A model generated the notes under the pieces. The model worked only from the letters and a program-made list of their open reading frames with translations. It had not been told where the DNA came from and searched no databases. A DNA stretch of 64,000 nucleotides from Marinicellulosiphila megalodicopiae (GTDB lineage: Bacteria; Pseudomonadota; Gammaproteobacteria; Pseudomonadales; Natronospirillaceae), in the NCBI RefSeq assembly GCF_045862395.1, contig NZ_AP023087.1:3782001-3846000 (forward strand), in the 5' to 3' direction. This document shows, one piece after another, positions 19,501-28,715 of the stretch (positions within the stretch are counted from its first letter, which is position 1; every line of letters starts with the position of its first letter). The position numbers and the translations under genes were made by a program.

Positions 19501-20708
19501 GTGATAAAGGAATTTATTGATTTTTCAATTAAGTTTTGTCGTGTTTTTTCTTCGGTTGTCACATCAGCGGTCACAGAATGCTCAAGCTCGCCATCGCTTA
19601 CGGTTAAGGTCACAACAAAATCACCCACGGATGCGTAAGTATGAGTTTCTACTTCATCTCCCATGATGACTTTACCGTCACCAAAATTCCATGCGTAAGT
19701 TAAGCTCGCGCCTTCTTCATCAGATGACCCTACTGCACTTACTGTGATTTCATTAAAATATGTATCCATTTGGCCAATCATCGCTACTGGAGCAACATTG
19801 GGTATGTTAGATACAACAATCATTCTTTGTGTGGTTTTCACTTCGCCGACACTATCTGTTACTGTTAATTCAACGTTGTAATTACCCGCTTGAGCGAAGT
19901 TATTAGTTGGATTTTCTAAATCGGATGTTTGGTTATCACCAAAATTCCATGAGTAAGTTGCTGGAGTGTTAACAAGATTTTCCGACACAGAATTAAATGT
20001 TAAAGAAAGTGGATTTTGTGCATCACTTGAATATCCGATAAAAACTGAAAAGCTCGATTCATCAATGTTGTCAACAATTACGTTATAAGTCGTACTTATC
20101 GTCGGTGCTTTATTGTTTGAATCTTTTAAGGTTAAAGTAACGGTATAAGAGCCATTAGCTGTATATTTATGCTGAGCTAAACCAATTGAGGTAGACCCCG
20201 TATTATCATCACCAAAGTCCCATAAATATTGAGCACTTGATGAGCTTGGAATCATAATATTACTTGCATCAATGGTAACGACGCCATTAGCCCCAACAGT
20301 TGGCGTAATCAATGTTGAAGGCAGCGTAAAGGCGACATCTTTAACAACGGCATTGGTCACTTTTACAATCAAAGTCACTATTTTACCTGCTGCATTACCA
20401 TTTTGATCCGTAATTTGAACACGCACTTCATAATCTTTGTTTTCAGAAAACTCGTGATTCATAAGTGGAATAGTAGAGGTAACTGGATCAGAGCCATCAC
20501 CAAAAAACCAAGTATAAGTTGGGGACACATCACTTGGATAAGAGATATCATTAATTAAATTAAAGGTAACCTCCCCATTTGAATCAGCAGGTGCCACCAT
20601 TGTGCTTGGAGCTTCAATAGAACTTTTCGTTTCTAAAGCAACATCTCCACCACAACTTGTTAACCCGATTATCACACTAAGACTGATAATTAAACTTCGG
20701 ATATTCAT
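16575..20708 (-). CDS. PKD-repeat DUF1587/1595/1592/1588/1585 haem-type lipoprotein (copy A)
   Basis: A 1377-aa lipoprotein (signal peptide, lipobox LTSC). Numbering here counts from an alternative ATG two codons upstream. The chosen ATG at 20708 has GAGAG seven bases upstream. Four PKD domains (about 35-120, 127-215, 221-303, 308-388) precede a CSNCH haem motif (414-418). A fifth PKD domain (512-590) and a second haem motif CAMCH (609-613) follow. The C-terminal half has the planctomycete-type domains: DUF1587 (RQLKLLTVDEYANSVKDILG, near 695), DUF1595, DUF1592 (SPNFLYRSEQG), a small beta-rich insert like a carbohydrate-binding module, DUF1588 (RGGIVTSGALLSAW) and DUF1585 with CASCH (1212-1216). 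Three c-type haems are likely. The role is unknown; PKD domains suggest surface polymer contact. The N-terminal half is nearly identical to copy B at DNA level. Confidence 0.88.
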   Translation of the reverse strand: MNIRSLIISLSVIIGLTSCGGDVALETKSSIEAPSTMVAPADSNGEVTFNLINDISYPSDVSPTYTWFFGDGSDPVTSTIPLMNHEFSENKDYEVRVQITDQNGNAAGKIVTLIVKVTNAVVKDVAFTLPSTLITPTVGANGVVTIDASNIMIPSSSSAQYLWDFGDDNTGSTSIGLAQHKYTANGSYTVTLTLKDSNNKAPTISTTYNVIVDNIDESSFSVFIGYSSDAQNPLSLTFNSVSENLVNTPATYSWNFGDNQTSDLENPTNNFAQAGNYNVELTVTDSVGEVKTTQRMIVVSNIPNVAPVAMIGQMDTYFNEITVSAVGSSDEEGASLTYAWNFGDGKVIMGDEVETHTYASVGDFVVTLTVSDGELEHSVTADVTTEEKTRQNLIEKSINSFITSEGGSSFPCSNCHYPTGPAKDGDLDFKVGASTDVTSVSVENGLADWLQAGGQNNFMNPVNGGILGTHLIVFKSDTPEKAYQTKMWNDLVDAMVLYVEDLNNQENTKPEAVISSAFDSGTTYLFNASESSDPEDDGLIYSWDFGDSSPLDTTINPSHTFEVGARYTVVLTVSDGELSDTASVEISTKVELVGDPVKGETSYAEQCAMCHEGDDDLVYGEGTANVEKIAINRYLNHQADLFDKIDGSMPPEPNSGNCVDQCAADIEAFMMGWEREEIATSCENPSKTQYGSRQLKLLTVDEYANSVKDILGFEVDKTKLSENFKIYEFDNHSKTEVDFNRLLGYQAAAESISKQLFNDKFSTVVGMETCIDDNNCADIFVGEALTRLFRREISPAESVSYVSLFNNEDYATNADSRDGLKLAIRTALMSPNFLYRSEQGMTKTEYEAYNAELSIPVELNFTVFESTAFKQYGQDLAGGNTIGAYQKANISYSFTGNDLLKVNLNAQSPGHNSATISVGELIIWEGVTEAMEEIEVVYSGDSGSFDLNIKAGNTDAILGEVSIAAAPVIPTLLDVPDVEDGVYVLTPAEMATYIAYSYTGSTPDDILIAAAIANELSTDAQVRAQIERLLETDKAKAHFGEFAAQWFTTDAVLNAAKDGFPEYTDDVKSAMAQEVREIFNDVMFNDDVPFSALYDSNYTFVNEVLADFYGIGGVTGDEFVQAATSQRGGIVTSGALLSAWTAPTESKLILRGVRIRERLLCQHFPPFPSNVDLGAIRDQQQAIVDAKKEEEGGLIRQAHLDYINTDLEACASCHEYIINPLGVGLEDFDAVGLPRTKYASNNLDVDFTGYIAELDTHQSALYGISDIYETSERIAFQGAKQLGQILGTGGAQEQAQKCMIEMGFRYMTGSGTNAFSFESETYRLSDEAIQDNICASESMLNTLNTTSSPKEAFINLSLSDMVRYRKEGYILGSVEAN

Positions 20709-21032
20709 ATGCATTCTCTCTTTGGAATTTGAAGGTCTTTTAATTACTAGAGGTATTGTAGTCTTTTGTGTTTTTTTAAATTTTGCGTTGACTCTAAAAC
20801 TAAATCACGTTCACAACACAAACAGCTACTGGTACACAAAACAGGTAAATACGCTCATTATGGGGATGTTATAACGGTTGGGAGGGCGCCATTCAATTGG
20901 CTTTTTGTAAGGTTTTGCTTTTTTGGGACGTACTACAGTAATAGTTGAGACCCACTGCTCTAAATCAATAAAACCAACATTTCCTAACAAAACATTGGTT
21001 TCTTTTTATATTTTTAAATTTCACTTATTTAT
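20709..21032. other. Non-coding interval upstream of copy A operon
   Basis: It should hold the promoter of the copy A operon on the minus strand. A weak AAACCAA/TTGGTTT hairpin lies at about 20970-21001. No gene is seen. Confidence 0.5.
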
Positions 21033-21224
21033 TTACAGCTTCAACAACCCTGACACGATGCCACTAGCAAAACTTTTCACTTGATCTTGCACTCCAAGAG
21101 CAGCGGATACGGTATCTAATAAATTGTAGTTGCTAGCGTCACTTAATGTTCGGCCTGTATTCATTTTTGAAGCTCCGCCTGCCACGGTAAACGGACAATT
21201 CACATTATCGTGGGCATTGCCCCA
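21033..21224 (-). pseudogene. C-terminal remnant of a further DUF1552 gene
   Basis: On the minus strand about 63 codons read WGNAHDNVNCPFTVAGG, a GRTLSD segment, then LLDTVSAALGVQDQV and a stop (21033-21035). This aligns with the last part of DUF1552 copies A and B (NAHD...PF, the GGR segment, ALGVQDQ). No start codon or N-terminal part exists; upstream it breaks into an A-run at 21225. It shares some residues with copy A (SAALGVQDQ) and some with copy B (NCPFTVAGG). It is the scar of a lost tandem unit or of an unequal exchange. Confidence 0.85.
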
Positions 21225-21228
21225 CGCA

Positions 21229-21269
21229 AAAAAAAAACCAACTTATCTTTACAATAAGTTGGTTTTTTA
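21229..21269 (-). terminator. Intrinsic terminator of copy B operon
   Basis: An AACCAACTTAT/ATAAGTTGGTT stem with runs of A and T on both sides lies 84 bp beyond the stop of DUF1552 copy B. Confidence 0.85.
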
Positions 21270-21351
21270 TGTGTATTTTTTGTGCTTCAAATTTCAATAA
21301 TATTTATTATAAATAATGTTTAAAAATCAAAAAATATTTTGAAAATACTAA

Positions 21352-22578
21352 TTATTTTACAATGCCCGCTGTAGTTGCGCCTGATCCATATAATGAAATT
21401 TGGCCAGCAACTCCCAACGCATCAGCAACTGTATTTAATAATGTATTATTATCAGCACCAGAAACGGTACGACCACCAATAATATTAGTGCCCCCCGCAA
21501 CTGTGAATGGGCAATTTGATCCATCATGTGCATTACCATTACCCATATCCGTTACTTGTAAAATGATGGTTGAATCAATCAGTGGTTGACCAAATTCATC
21601 ATTTGTCTCTTTTAATACTTTGATTAAATACGCTAAGCGTTCAGTTAAATATTTACGCGCTAAGATATAAGCTGGCGTACCTGAACCATGAATACTGTTA
21701 TGGTAATCGCCAGCATGGCCAGATTCAGGTACAACATGTTCAGCTTGGTGTGTACCTAATTGCAATGTTGCCACTCGTGTTAAGTTGCATCTAAACGCAT
21801 TAGCAATCATGTCGCAATGACGATTGGTAATATCGGTAAACGCGCCTTTAGTTGATCCACCAAATGGCGTCCAATCTAAATCGTCACCAGTACAACCTGA
21901 AACTGGTTCGATTTGTAAACGGCGCTCTAAAGCTTGAATTGCATTTTCATGCTCTTCCATTCGCTCTAATTCAAATGAACCTAATTTTGATTTGATTGCA
22001 TTTAATTCGTCACGTGAGCGATCTAAAATACTTTGCGCTCTTGCAACCCCATCAGTACTTGGTGGCTCACCTGCAAATAAACGATCAAATACAGCATTTG
22101 GATTATCAGTAAATGACGCATCTGCGCCGTTTTTCTTACTAACTACACCTTGACCTGTATTACATTCAGTACCCACACGCATTGAGCTAAATGGAGTAGT
22201 TGAACCTAATACCTCTTCAAGTTGAGAATCCATAGTGTTGCCAGAATCCCCTAAACATTTAAAGGTATTACCATGACCGCCCACATTAGAAGTACAACCA
22301 TCAAACAAAATAACGTTATCTTTATGAGGCGCTAACGGCGTAGCCGTAGCACCAAAATTATTACCAGACATGGTGTAAGTTCCAGGAGGCGCCCCGTCTG
22401 GAATATACACAAATACAACGCGTTTTGTGTCTCCTGTTGCCGCTAACGCAGCTCGGGAATACACTAAACCTGCAGCAAAAGGCAGCGCCTTTAATGCTGC
22501 AGCTGAAATACCAGAACCGGCCATCGCTTTTAGAACTTTACGACGCTCTACATCTTGTGGTGTTTTTAACTTTTTCAT
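21352..22578 (-). CDS. DUF1552 protein, Tat-like signal (copy B)
   Basis: A 408-aa DUF1552 protein. I chose the ATG at 22578 because GAGGAAT sits just upstream and the N-terminus MKKLKTPQDVERR then matches copy A. A longer open frame upstream overlaps the DUF1592 gene and is not believable. The export motif reads ERRKVLK, still a plausible twin-arginine signal, followed by a hydrophobic region to about residue 45. Family segments: VFVYIPDGAPPG, FDGCTSNVGGHG, TDMGNGNAHDGSNCPF. It lies 25 bp after its DUF1592 partner. Residue identity to copy A is only moderate, unlike the near-identical N-terminal halves of the partner proteins. Confidence 0.9.
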   Translation of the reverse strand: MKKLKTPQDVERRKVLKAMAGSGISAAALKALPFAAGLVYSRAALAATGDTKRVVFVYIPDGAPPGTYTMSGNNFGATATPLAPHKDNVILFDGCTSNVGGHGNTFKCLGDSGNTMDSQLEEVLGSTTPFSSMRVGTECNTGQGVVSKKNGADASFTDNPNAVFDRLFAGEPPSTDGVARAQSILDRSRDELNAIKSKLGSFELERMEEHENAIQALERRLQIEPVSGCTGDDLDWTPFGGSTKGAFTDITNRHCDMIANAFRCNLTRVATLQLGTHQAEHVVPESGHAGDYHNSIHGSGTPAYILARKYLTERLAYLIKVLKETNDEFGQPLIDSTIILQVTDMGNGNAHDGSNCPFTVAGGTNIIGGRTVSGADNNTLLNTVADALGVAGQISLYGSGATTAGIVK

Positions 22579-22603
22579 TTTTATTCCTCTACGTCGTAAA
22601 CAA

Positions 22604-25600
22604 TTAACGGTTATATTCTTTTCTGAATCGAACGATTTCAGATAAACCAAGATTAATAAATGCTTCTTTTGGATTATCTTCAGCTTGCATCGCTGTATCC
22701 ATAGAGCTAATTGCACAAGCGTAATTTACTAATTCATCTTCTGCTAACACAATTTTGTCTTCATCGGCATGGTCAAACTTATCAGGACCAGTATCCATCA
22801 CAAATCTAAATGCCATTTCTTGTAAACAATCACGCGTCACTTCTTCACCTGCAAGGATTTGACCTAATGATTTCACACCCGACAATGCAATGCCGTCAGT
22901 GGTTTCATATAAATCGTTAATGCCATATAAATGCGCATTATGCTGCTCGATTGAAGAATCAAATCCTGTAAAGTCAACGGTTAATCCGTTGCGGTAAGTC
23001 GTTCGTGGTAACCCGACAGCATCATAATCTTCCAATGCTACACCCAACGGATTGATAATATATTCATGACAACCCTTACACGCATCGACATCTGTATTGA
23101 TATAGTCTAAATGAGGCTGACGAATTTCACCGTTGTTTTCAGCTTTTTTATCTTCTACTTTTTGTGCTTGAATTTCACGAATTGTATCTAGATTCACATC
23201 CGTCGGGAACGGAGGTAAATGCTGACACATTACACGCTCACGAATACGCACAGCACGTTTGATCAAGTGAGATTCTTCAGGAGTTGCCAAAGAGGACAAG
23301 AACGCGCCAGAGGTTAAAATACCACCGCGAGTTGCATCTGATACTTTATTAAACGTTGCACCACTTGCCCCGCCAATGCCATAGAATTGCGCTAATACAT
23401 TATTCACAAATGTATAGTTAGAATCGTAAAGCGAGCTAAAACCTGTGTTGTTAAACATCACATCATTAAAGATTTCACGCGCTTCTTGATGCATCGCTTC
23501 ACGAACTGCTGGTGTAAAACCTGGGTATTTATCGGCATCTTTGGCAACAGATAATACGTTATCCGTCATTAACCACTGATCCACAAACGTACCAAAGTGT
23601 TCTTTTGCTGCGTCGGTTGCCATTAAGCGCTCTATTTGAGCACGAACCGCAGCATCAGTTGCTAAGCCTTCGTTTGCCGCTTCAAGCAAGGTGTCATCTG
23701 GTGTATTACCTGTGTAAGTGTAAGCCAAGAAAGTTGCCATTTCGTAAGGTGTTAATGCGTAGGATCCATCTTCAATATCAGGTACTTCAAAGATGACTTG
23801 TTCAGCAGCACCAATCAATATCGAATCAACTGTTAAAGTTTGATTTCCGTGTGGAGACTGCGCCTGTCTTACAACAAGTTCAGTATTACCATTTAGAGCA
23901 TTTGCGCCATTTAAAACAATTTTCACTGTTTTATATCCAGCTTTATCAATCGTTTCTGTATGCAAGAAACCATTACCGTTTGGCACTTGAATCCCAAGCT
24001 CTGGCCAAATATTTGGCTGATGTGCTTCAGTATTGATGGTGCCTTTCACTTTGATGATAACTAGATCATTACCTGTAAAATTATGTGAGAAACGCGGCTG
24101 GTCGTAACGTGCAATCTCTTGAGAGAATCCTACATCAATAGGCGTACCGGAAATGATATAAACAGGGTCTGAGTTTTCATTAAAATCAATGAACTCGTCT
24201 TTAGTCATACCTAATTCAGAACGGAATAAGAAATTAGGAGAAATCAACAAGGCTTGAAGTGCATCTTCATAACTCGACGCTTCAAGTGCTGTGTAACCTG
24301 CAACTTCTGTTGAGTTCAAAGGACGTCTAAAAGCGCGACGTGCAATACCATCACTGAACCCTTCATCAAAACCTTTCACATTTGCATAACCTTCAGCGGC
24401 TGAATAAGCCACGATTTTCTTAGCAATCGATTCAAAAGCATCTAAACGTGAAGAATTCAATGACGTTTGCGCATGGTTAGAGAAAAAGTGAATTTGATCA
24501 TCGGCAGGTAATAAACCTAAATCCACATCATAATTAAACAATGTTTTCACTGTGTTTACGTATTCAATTGAAGTTAATAAACGCATTTGTCTAGGACCAT
24601 AATTCACTTTAGATTCTGCATCTAATGTACAAGAAGTATCTTTTTGCACGCGCTCCCAGCTCATCATAAATGCTTCAATATCCGCAGCACATTGATCCAC
24701 ACAATCACCAGAATTTGGCAATGGAGGCATACTTGTATCAATTTTTTCAAACAGATCAGCTTGATGATTTAAGTAACGGTTAATTGCAATTGGCTCAACT
24801 GGCGCAGTGCCTTCACCGTAAACTTCATCATCGTCACCTTCATGACAACGCGCACAAAGTTGAGCGTATCGGGTTTCGCCCATTGCTAAATTGCCATTTA
24901 ACTTAACTTTTGTTGAGATTTCTACAGAAGCCGTGTCAGTTAACTCACCATCAGAAACCGTTAACACAACTGTGTAACGCCCACCTTCTGGAAATTCATG
25001 AGATGGATTAACTGTAGTATTAAGCGCAGTTGCATCGCCAAAATCCCAGCTATAAGTTAACGCTTTACCTTCTGGATCAGAAGAAGTTGAAGCATTAAAT
25101 AAATAGGTTGTGCCTGACTCAAACGCAGAAGTAATGACTGCATTGGGTTTTGTGTTTTCTTGGCTATTTAATTCCTCAACATACAACACCATCGCATCTA
25201 CAAGGTCGTTCCACATTTTAACTTTGTAGGCCCCTGCTGTTGTGTCAGATTTCAATACAATCACGTGTTCGCCTGTTGCGCCGCCAGTTACTGGATTCGT
25301 AAAGTTGTTTTGCCCACCAGCATTTAACCAATCGACTAAACCGTCTTCTACAGATGCTGAAGTTACAAGGCTTGCTGCTCCACTTTTCAAGAACAAATCA
25401 CCATCTTTAGCTGGGCCTGCCGAATAGTGGCAGTTTGCACATGTAAAAGTTACTCCGCCATTAATAAACGAAGCTATCGAGTTTTCGATCAAGTTTGCAC
25501 GAGTTTTCTCTTGTGTTGTCACATCAGCGGTTACAGAATGCTCAAGCTCTCCATCACTTACGGTTAAGGTCACAACAAAATCACCCACGGATGCGTAAGT

Positions 25601-26671
25601 ATGAGTTTCTACTTCATCACCCATGACAACTTTACCGTCTCCAAAGTCCCACGTGTAAGTTAAGCTCGCGCCCTCTTCATCAGATGACCCTGCTGCACTT
25701 ACTGTGATTTCATTAAAATATGTATCCATTTGCCCAATCATCGCTACTGGAGCAACATTGGGTACATTAGATACAACAATCATTCTTTGTGTGGTTTTCA
25801 CTTCACCTAAGCTATCCGTTACTGTTAATTCAACGTTGTAATTACCCGCTTGAGCGAAGTTATTAGTTGGATTTTCTAAATCGGATGTTTGGTTATCACC
25901 AAAATCCCAAGAGTAAGTTGCTGGGGTGTTAACAAGATTTTCCGACACAGAATTAAATGTTAAAGAAAGTGGATTTTGTGCATCACTTGAATATCCGATA
26001 AAAACCGAAAAGCTCGATTCATCAATGTTGTCCACAATTACGCTATAAGTCGTACTGATTGTCGGTGCTTTATTGTTTGAATCTTTTATGGTTAATGTAA
26101 CTGTATATGTTCCATTGGCAGTATATTGATGTTGCACTAAGCCAATAGAAGTAGATCGAGTGTTATTATCACCAAAGTCCCATGTGTATTGAGCACTTGA
26201 TGTCTCTGGAATAGTAATATTGGTTGCATCAATGGTAACCAAGCCTTTAGCCCCAACAGTTGGCGTAATCAATGTTGAAGGCAGCGTAAAGGCGACATCT
26301 TTAACAACGGCATTGGTCACTTTTACAATCAAAGTCACTATTTTACCTGCCGCATTACCATTTTGATCCGTAATTTGAACGCGAACTTCATAATCTTTGT
26401 TTTCAGGAAAATCGTGATTCATAAGTGGAATAGTAGAGGTAACTGGATCAGAGCCATCACCAAAAAACCAAGTATAAGTTGGGGATACATCACTTGGATA
26501 AGAGATATCATTAATTAAATTAAAGCTAACCTCCCCATTTGAATCTGCAGGTGCCACCATTGTGCTTGGAGCCTGAATCACACTTTTAGTAGTGTCTAAT
26601 TCCACTTCTCCACCACAACTTGTTAACCCAATTATCACGCCAAGGCTGACAATTAAACTTCGAATATTCAT
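22604..26671 (-). CDS. PKD-repeat DUF1587/1595/1592/1588/1585 haem-type lipoprotein (copy B)
   Basis: About 1355 aa, with the same layout as copy A: lipobox LTSC, four PKD domains, CANCH, a fifth PKD domain, CARCHEGDD, then DUF1587 (RQMRLLTSIEYVNTVKTL), DUF1595, DUF1592 (ISPNFLFRSELG), a beta-rich insert, DUF1588 (RGGILTSGAFLSSL) and DUF1585 with CKGCHEYIINPLG. The start used is the ATG at 26671, with GAGAG in front. From the start to about residue 390 the DNA is almost the same as in copy A. From the region between the first haem motif and DUF1587 onward the two diverge strongly, including the inserted beta module. So the pair are duplicates with a homogenised N-terminal half and a diversified C-terminal half. 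Confidence 0.88.
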   Translation of the reverse strand: MNIRSLIVSLGVIIGLTSCGGEVELDTTKSVIQAPSTMVAPADSNGEVSFNLINDISYPSDVSPTYTWFFGDGSDPVTSTIPLMNHDFPENKDYEVRVQITDQNGNAAGKIVTLIVKVTNAVVKDVAFTLPSTLITPTVGAKGLVTIDATNITIPETSSAQYTWDFGDNNTRSTSIGLVQHQYTANGTYTVTLTIKDSNNKAPTISTTYSVIVDNIDESSFSVFIGYSSDAQNPLSLTFNSVSENLVNTPATYSWDFGDNQTSDLENPTNNFAQAGNYNVELTVTDSLGEVKTTQRMIVVSNVPNVAPVAMIGQMDTYFNEITVSAAGSSDEEGASLTYTWDFGDGKVVMGDEVETHTYASVGDFVVTLTVSDGELEHSVTADVTTQEKTRANLIENSIASFINGGVTFTCANCHYSAGPAKDGDLFLKSGAASLVTSASVEDGLVDWLNAGGQNNFTNPVTGGATGEHVIVLKSDTTAGAYKVKMWNDLVDAMVLYVEELNSQENTKPNAVITSAFESGTTYLFNASTSSDPEGKALTYSWDFGDATALNTTVNPSHEFPEGGRYTVVLTVSDGELTDTASVEISTKVKLNGNLAMGETRYAQLCARCHEGDDDEVYGEGTAPVEPIAINRYLNHQADLFEKIDTSMPPLPNSGDCVDQCAADIEAFMMSWERVQKDTSCTLDAESKVNYGPRQMRLLTSIEYVNTVKTLFNYDVDLGLLPADDQIHFFSNHAQTSLNSSRLDAFESIAKKIVAYSAAEGYANVKGFDEGFSDGIARRAFRRPLNSTEVAGYTALEASSYEDALQALLISPNFLFRSELGMTKDEFIDFNENSDPVYIISGTPIDVGFSQEIARYDQPRFSHNFTGNDLVIIKVKGTINTEAHQPNIWPELGIQVPNGNGFLHTETIDKAGYKTVKIVLNGANALNGNTELVVRQAQSPHGNQTLTVDSILIGAAEQVIFEVPDIEDGSYALTPYEMATFLAYTYTGNTPDDTLLEAANEGLATDAAVRAQIERLMATDAAKEHFGTFVDQWLMTDNVLSVAKDADKYPGFTPAVREAMHQEAREIFNDVMFNNTGFSSLYDSNYTFVNNVLAQFYGIGGASGATFNKVSDATRGGILTSGAFLSSLATPEESHLIKRAVRIRERVMCQHLPPFPTDVNLDTIREIQAQKVEDKKAENNGEIRQPHLDYINTDVDACKGCHEYIINPLGVALEDYDAVGLPRTTYRNGLTVDFTGFDSSIEQHNAHLYGINDLYETTDGIALSGVKSLGQILAGEEVTRDCLQEMAFRFVMDTGPDKFDHADEDKIVLAEDELVNYACAISSMDTAMQAEDNPKEAFINLGLSEIVRFRKEYNR

Positions 26672-26939
26672 ATGCATTCTCTCTTTTTTATGTCACGCAA
26701 TCACTTTCATGACTGCATTTGTTTACATTTCAAGCAACTTTATACCACTGCAACTAGATGCAATCTGTTCCTTGAATGTAAACAATTTCAAAACTTAGGA
26801 TTAGTTCAAAGTTTTACAAAGTGATATATAAAAATGCACAAATTAACATGGCGTATTCCTTTTGCTATACTATCCATTCCTTTAACCCCACCTCTGAGCT
26901 GTTTTTTTTGACACTCCGGACAACTAATAGAATCCAAGC

Positions 26940-28715
26940 ATGTTTTATCAACTTTTTAATAAACCAAGAAATCTAAAAAATGACGTTTTATCGGGCCTTA
27001 CTGTCGCCTTAGCATTAGTGCCAGAAGCCGTAGCTTTTGCCTTCATCGCAGGTGTGCCCCCTCAAGTAGGGTTATGGGCTGCATTTATGGTGGGATTAGT
27101 GACCGCTGTGATTGGGGGTCGACCAGGTATGATATCAGGAGCAACGGGTGCACTGGCTGTTGTAATGGTTGGGTTAATGGCCAGCGCCAGTTATAAATTT
27201 GGTGCCGATGTGGCGATTCAGTATTTATTTGCAACGGTACTTTTGATGGGATTTTTCCAAATCATGGCTGGTGTATTTAAGCTTGGAAAATTCATTCGAA
27301 TCGTTCCTCACCCCGTAATGCTGGGTTTTGTAAACGGCCTCGCAATTGTGATTTTCTTATCGCAAATTGGACAGTTTAAAACCCCTGACTTTGGCATCAA
27401 TGAGCTTTCTTCATCTTGGCTTGCTAGCACCGAATTACTTGTAATGGGCGGATTAATCCTATTAACCATGGCTATCATTTATTTATTACCTAAATTAACC
27501 AAAGCATTTCCTTCTACTTTGGCAGCCATCCTTATCGTTTCGGGTTTAGCAATTTCATTACAACATTTCGCTAACATCAGTACACCTAATGTGCAGGACG
27601 TGTTAGTAAATATGACAGCAAAAACCAATGAAATGAAAGCATTCGAGCAGGAAATCCCTCAAGAAATCAAAGAGCTACAGCAAGCAGGCATTGCATTAAA
27701 TGATCAACAAAAAGCCAAACTTGCAAGCATTGAAAAAGCCATTGTGGATTTAAATATTTTACAAAACGTACGCGATGACGCTCAAAACAATAACGCCAAC
27801 ACCTTTGGCGCGACGATTGCAGGCTTACCTGCTATTGGCTTACCCGATGTGCCTTTTAATTTCACAACACTTATGTTTATTCTGCCGTTTGCTTTAATTT
27901 TGGCTGCAATTGGTTTGATCGAATCATTATTAACCTTAACGTTAATTGATGAAATCACTCAAACTCGCGGTCGCAGCAATCGTGAATGCGTAGGTCAAGG
28001 AACTGCAAACGTATTTAGTGGCTTAATTGGTTCAATGGGAGGTTGCGCAATGATCGGGCAAAGTATGATTAATATCAGCTCAGGTGGACGCGGACGCACA
28101 TCGGGCATCGCAGCAGCAATATTCCTTTTAATCTTTATTTTGTTTGCTTCAAGTTGGATCGAAATGATTCCGGTTGCTGCATTAATTGGTGTGATGTTTA
28201 TTGTCGTTATTGGCACATTTGAATGGGCAAGCTTACGTTTATGGAAAAAAATTCCAATGTCAGACTTCCTAACGATTTTTATTGTCGCTTCGGTTACCGT
28301 TGCATTTGATTTAGCCATTGCTGTATTTGTAGGTGTGATAGTAAGCGCATTAGTATTTGCTTGGCAGCATGCAAAACGCATGAGAGTGGAAACCAAAATG
28401 GAAAAAGAGGTAAAAATCTATTTACCAAATGGTCCATTATTTTTTGCCGCTGTGCATAATTTTTCTGAAAATTTCACACCAAATGATGACCCAGATGAAG
28501 TAATCATCGACTTTATTAACTGTAAAGTAGTGGATCATTCCGCCATAGAAGCAATTGATTCAGTGGCAGTACGCTATAAAAATGCAGGTAAAAATCTACA
28601 TTTAAGACATTTAAGTGCTGACTGCAAAGCGTTATTACAAAGCGCAGGGGACATGATCGAAGTGAATGTTTTAGAAGATCCGGCATATTATGTTGCGGAT
28701 GATAAATTGGCATAA
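26940..28715 (+). CDS. SulP/SLC26-family anion permease with STAS domain
   Basis: A 591-aa inner-membrane permease. The N-terminal family signature is visible at residues 18-45 (GLTVALALVPEAVAFAFI), with about ten or more membrane segments to residue 455 and a C-terminal STAS domain (about 470-580, with VVDHSAIEAID). SulP proteins carry sulfate, bicarbonate or other anions, usually with protons or sodium. A hydrophilic, probably coiled segment at about 219-290, rich in Glu, Lys and Gln, interrupts the membrane part, which is longer there than in typical members. The gene is alone. Its stop codon is directly followed by the first 92-bp repeat. The exact anion cannot be told. Confidence 0.92.
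   Translation: MFYQLFNKPRNLKNDVLSGLTVALALVPEAVAFAFIAGVPPQVGLWAAFMVGLVTAVIGGRPGMISGATGALAVVMVGLMASASYKFGADVAIQYLFATVLLMGFFQIMAGVFKLGKFIRIVPHPVMLGFVNGLAIVIFLSQIGQFKTPDFGINELSSSWLASTELLVMGGLILLTMAIIYLLPKLTKAFPSTLAAILIVSGLAISLQHFANISTPNVQDVLVNMTAKTNEMKAFEQEIPQEIKELQQAGIALNDQQKAKLASIEKAIVDLNILQNVRDDAQNNNANTFGATIAGLPAIGLPDVPFNFTTLMFILPFALILAAIGLIESLLTLTLIDEITQTRGRSNRECVGQGTANVFSGLIGSMGGCAMIGQSMINISSGGRGRTSGIAAAIFLLIFILFASSWIEMIPVAALIGVMFIVVIGTFEWASLRLWKKIPMSDFLTIFIVASVTVAFDLAIAVFVGVIVSALVFAWQHAKRMRVETKMEKEVKIYLPNGPLFFAAVHNFSENFTPNDDPDEVIIDFINCKVVDHSAIEAIDSVAVRYKNAGKNLHLRHLSADCKALLQSAGDMIEVNVLEDPAYYVADDKLA

Noticed and set aside
22579..22716. Longer N-terminus for DUF1552 copy B
   Set aside because: It would overlap the partner gene, lacks a ribosome site and puts 46 extra residues before the Tat signal.
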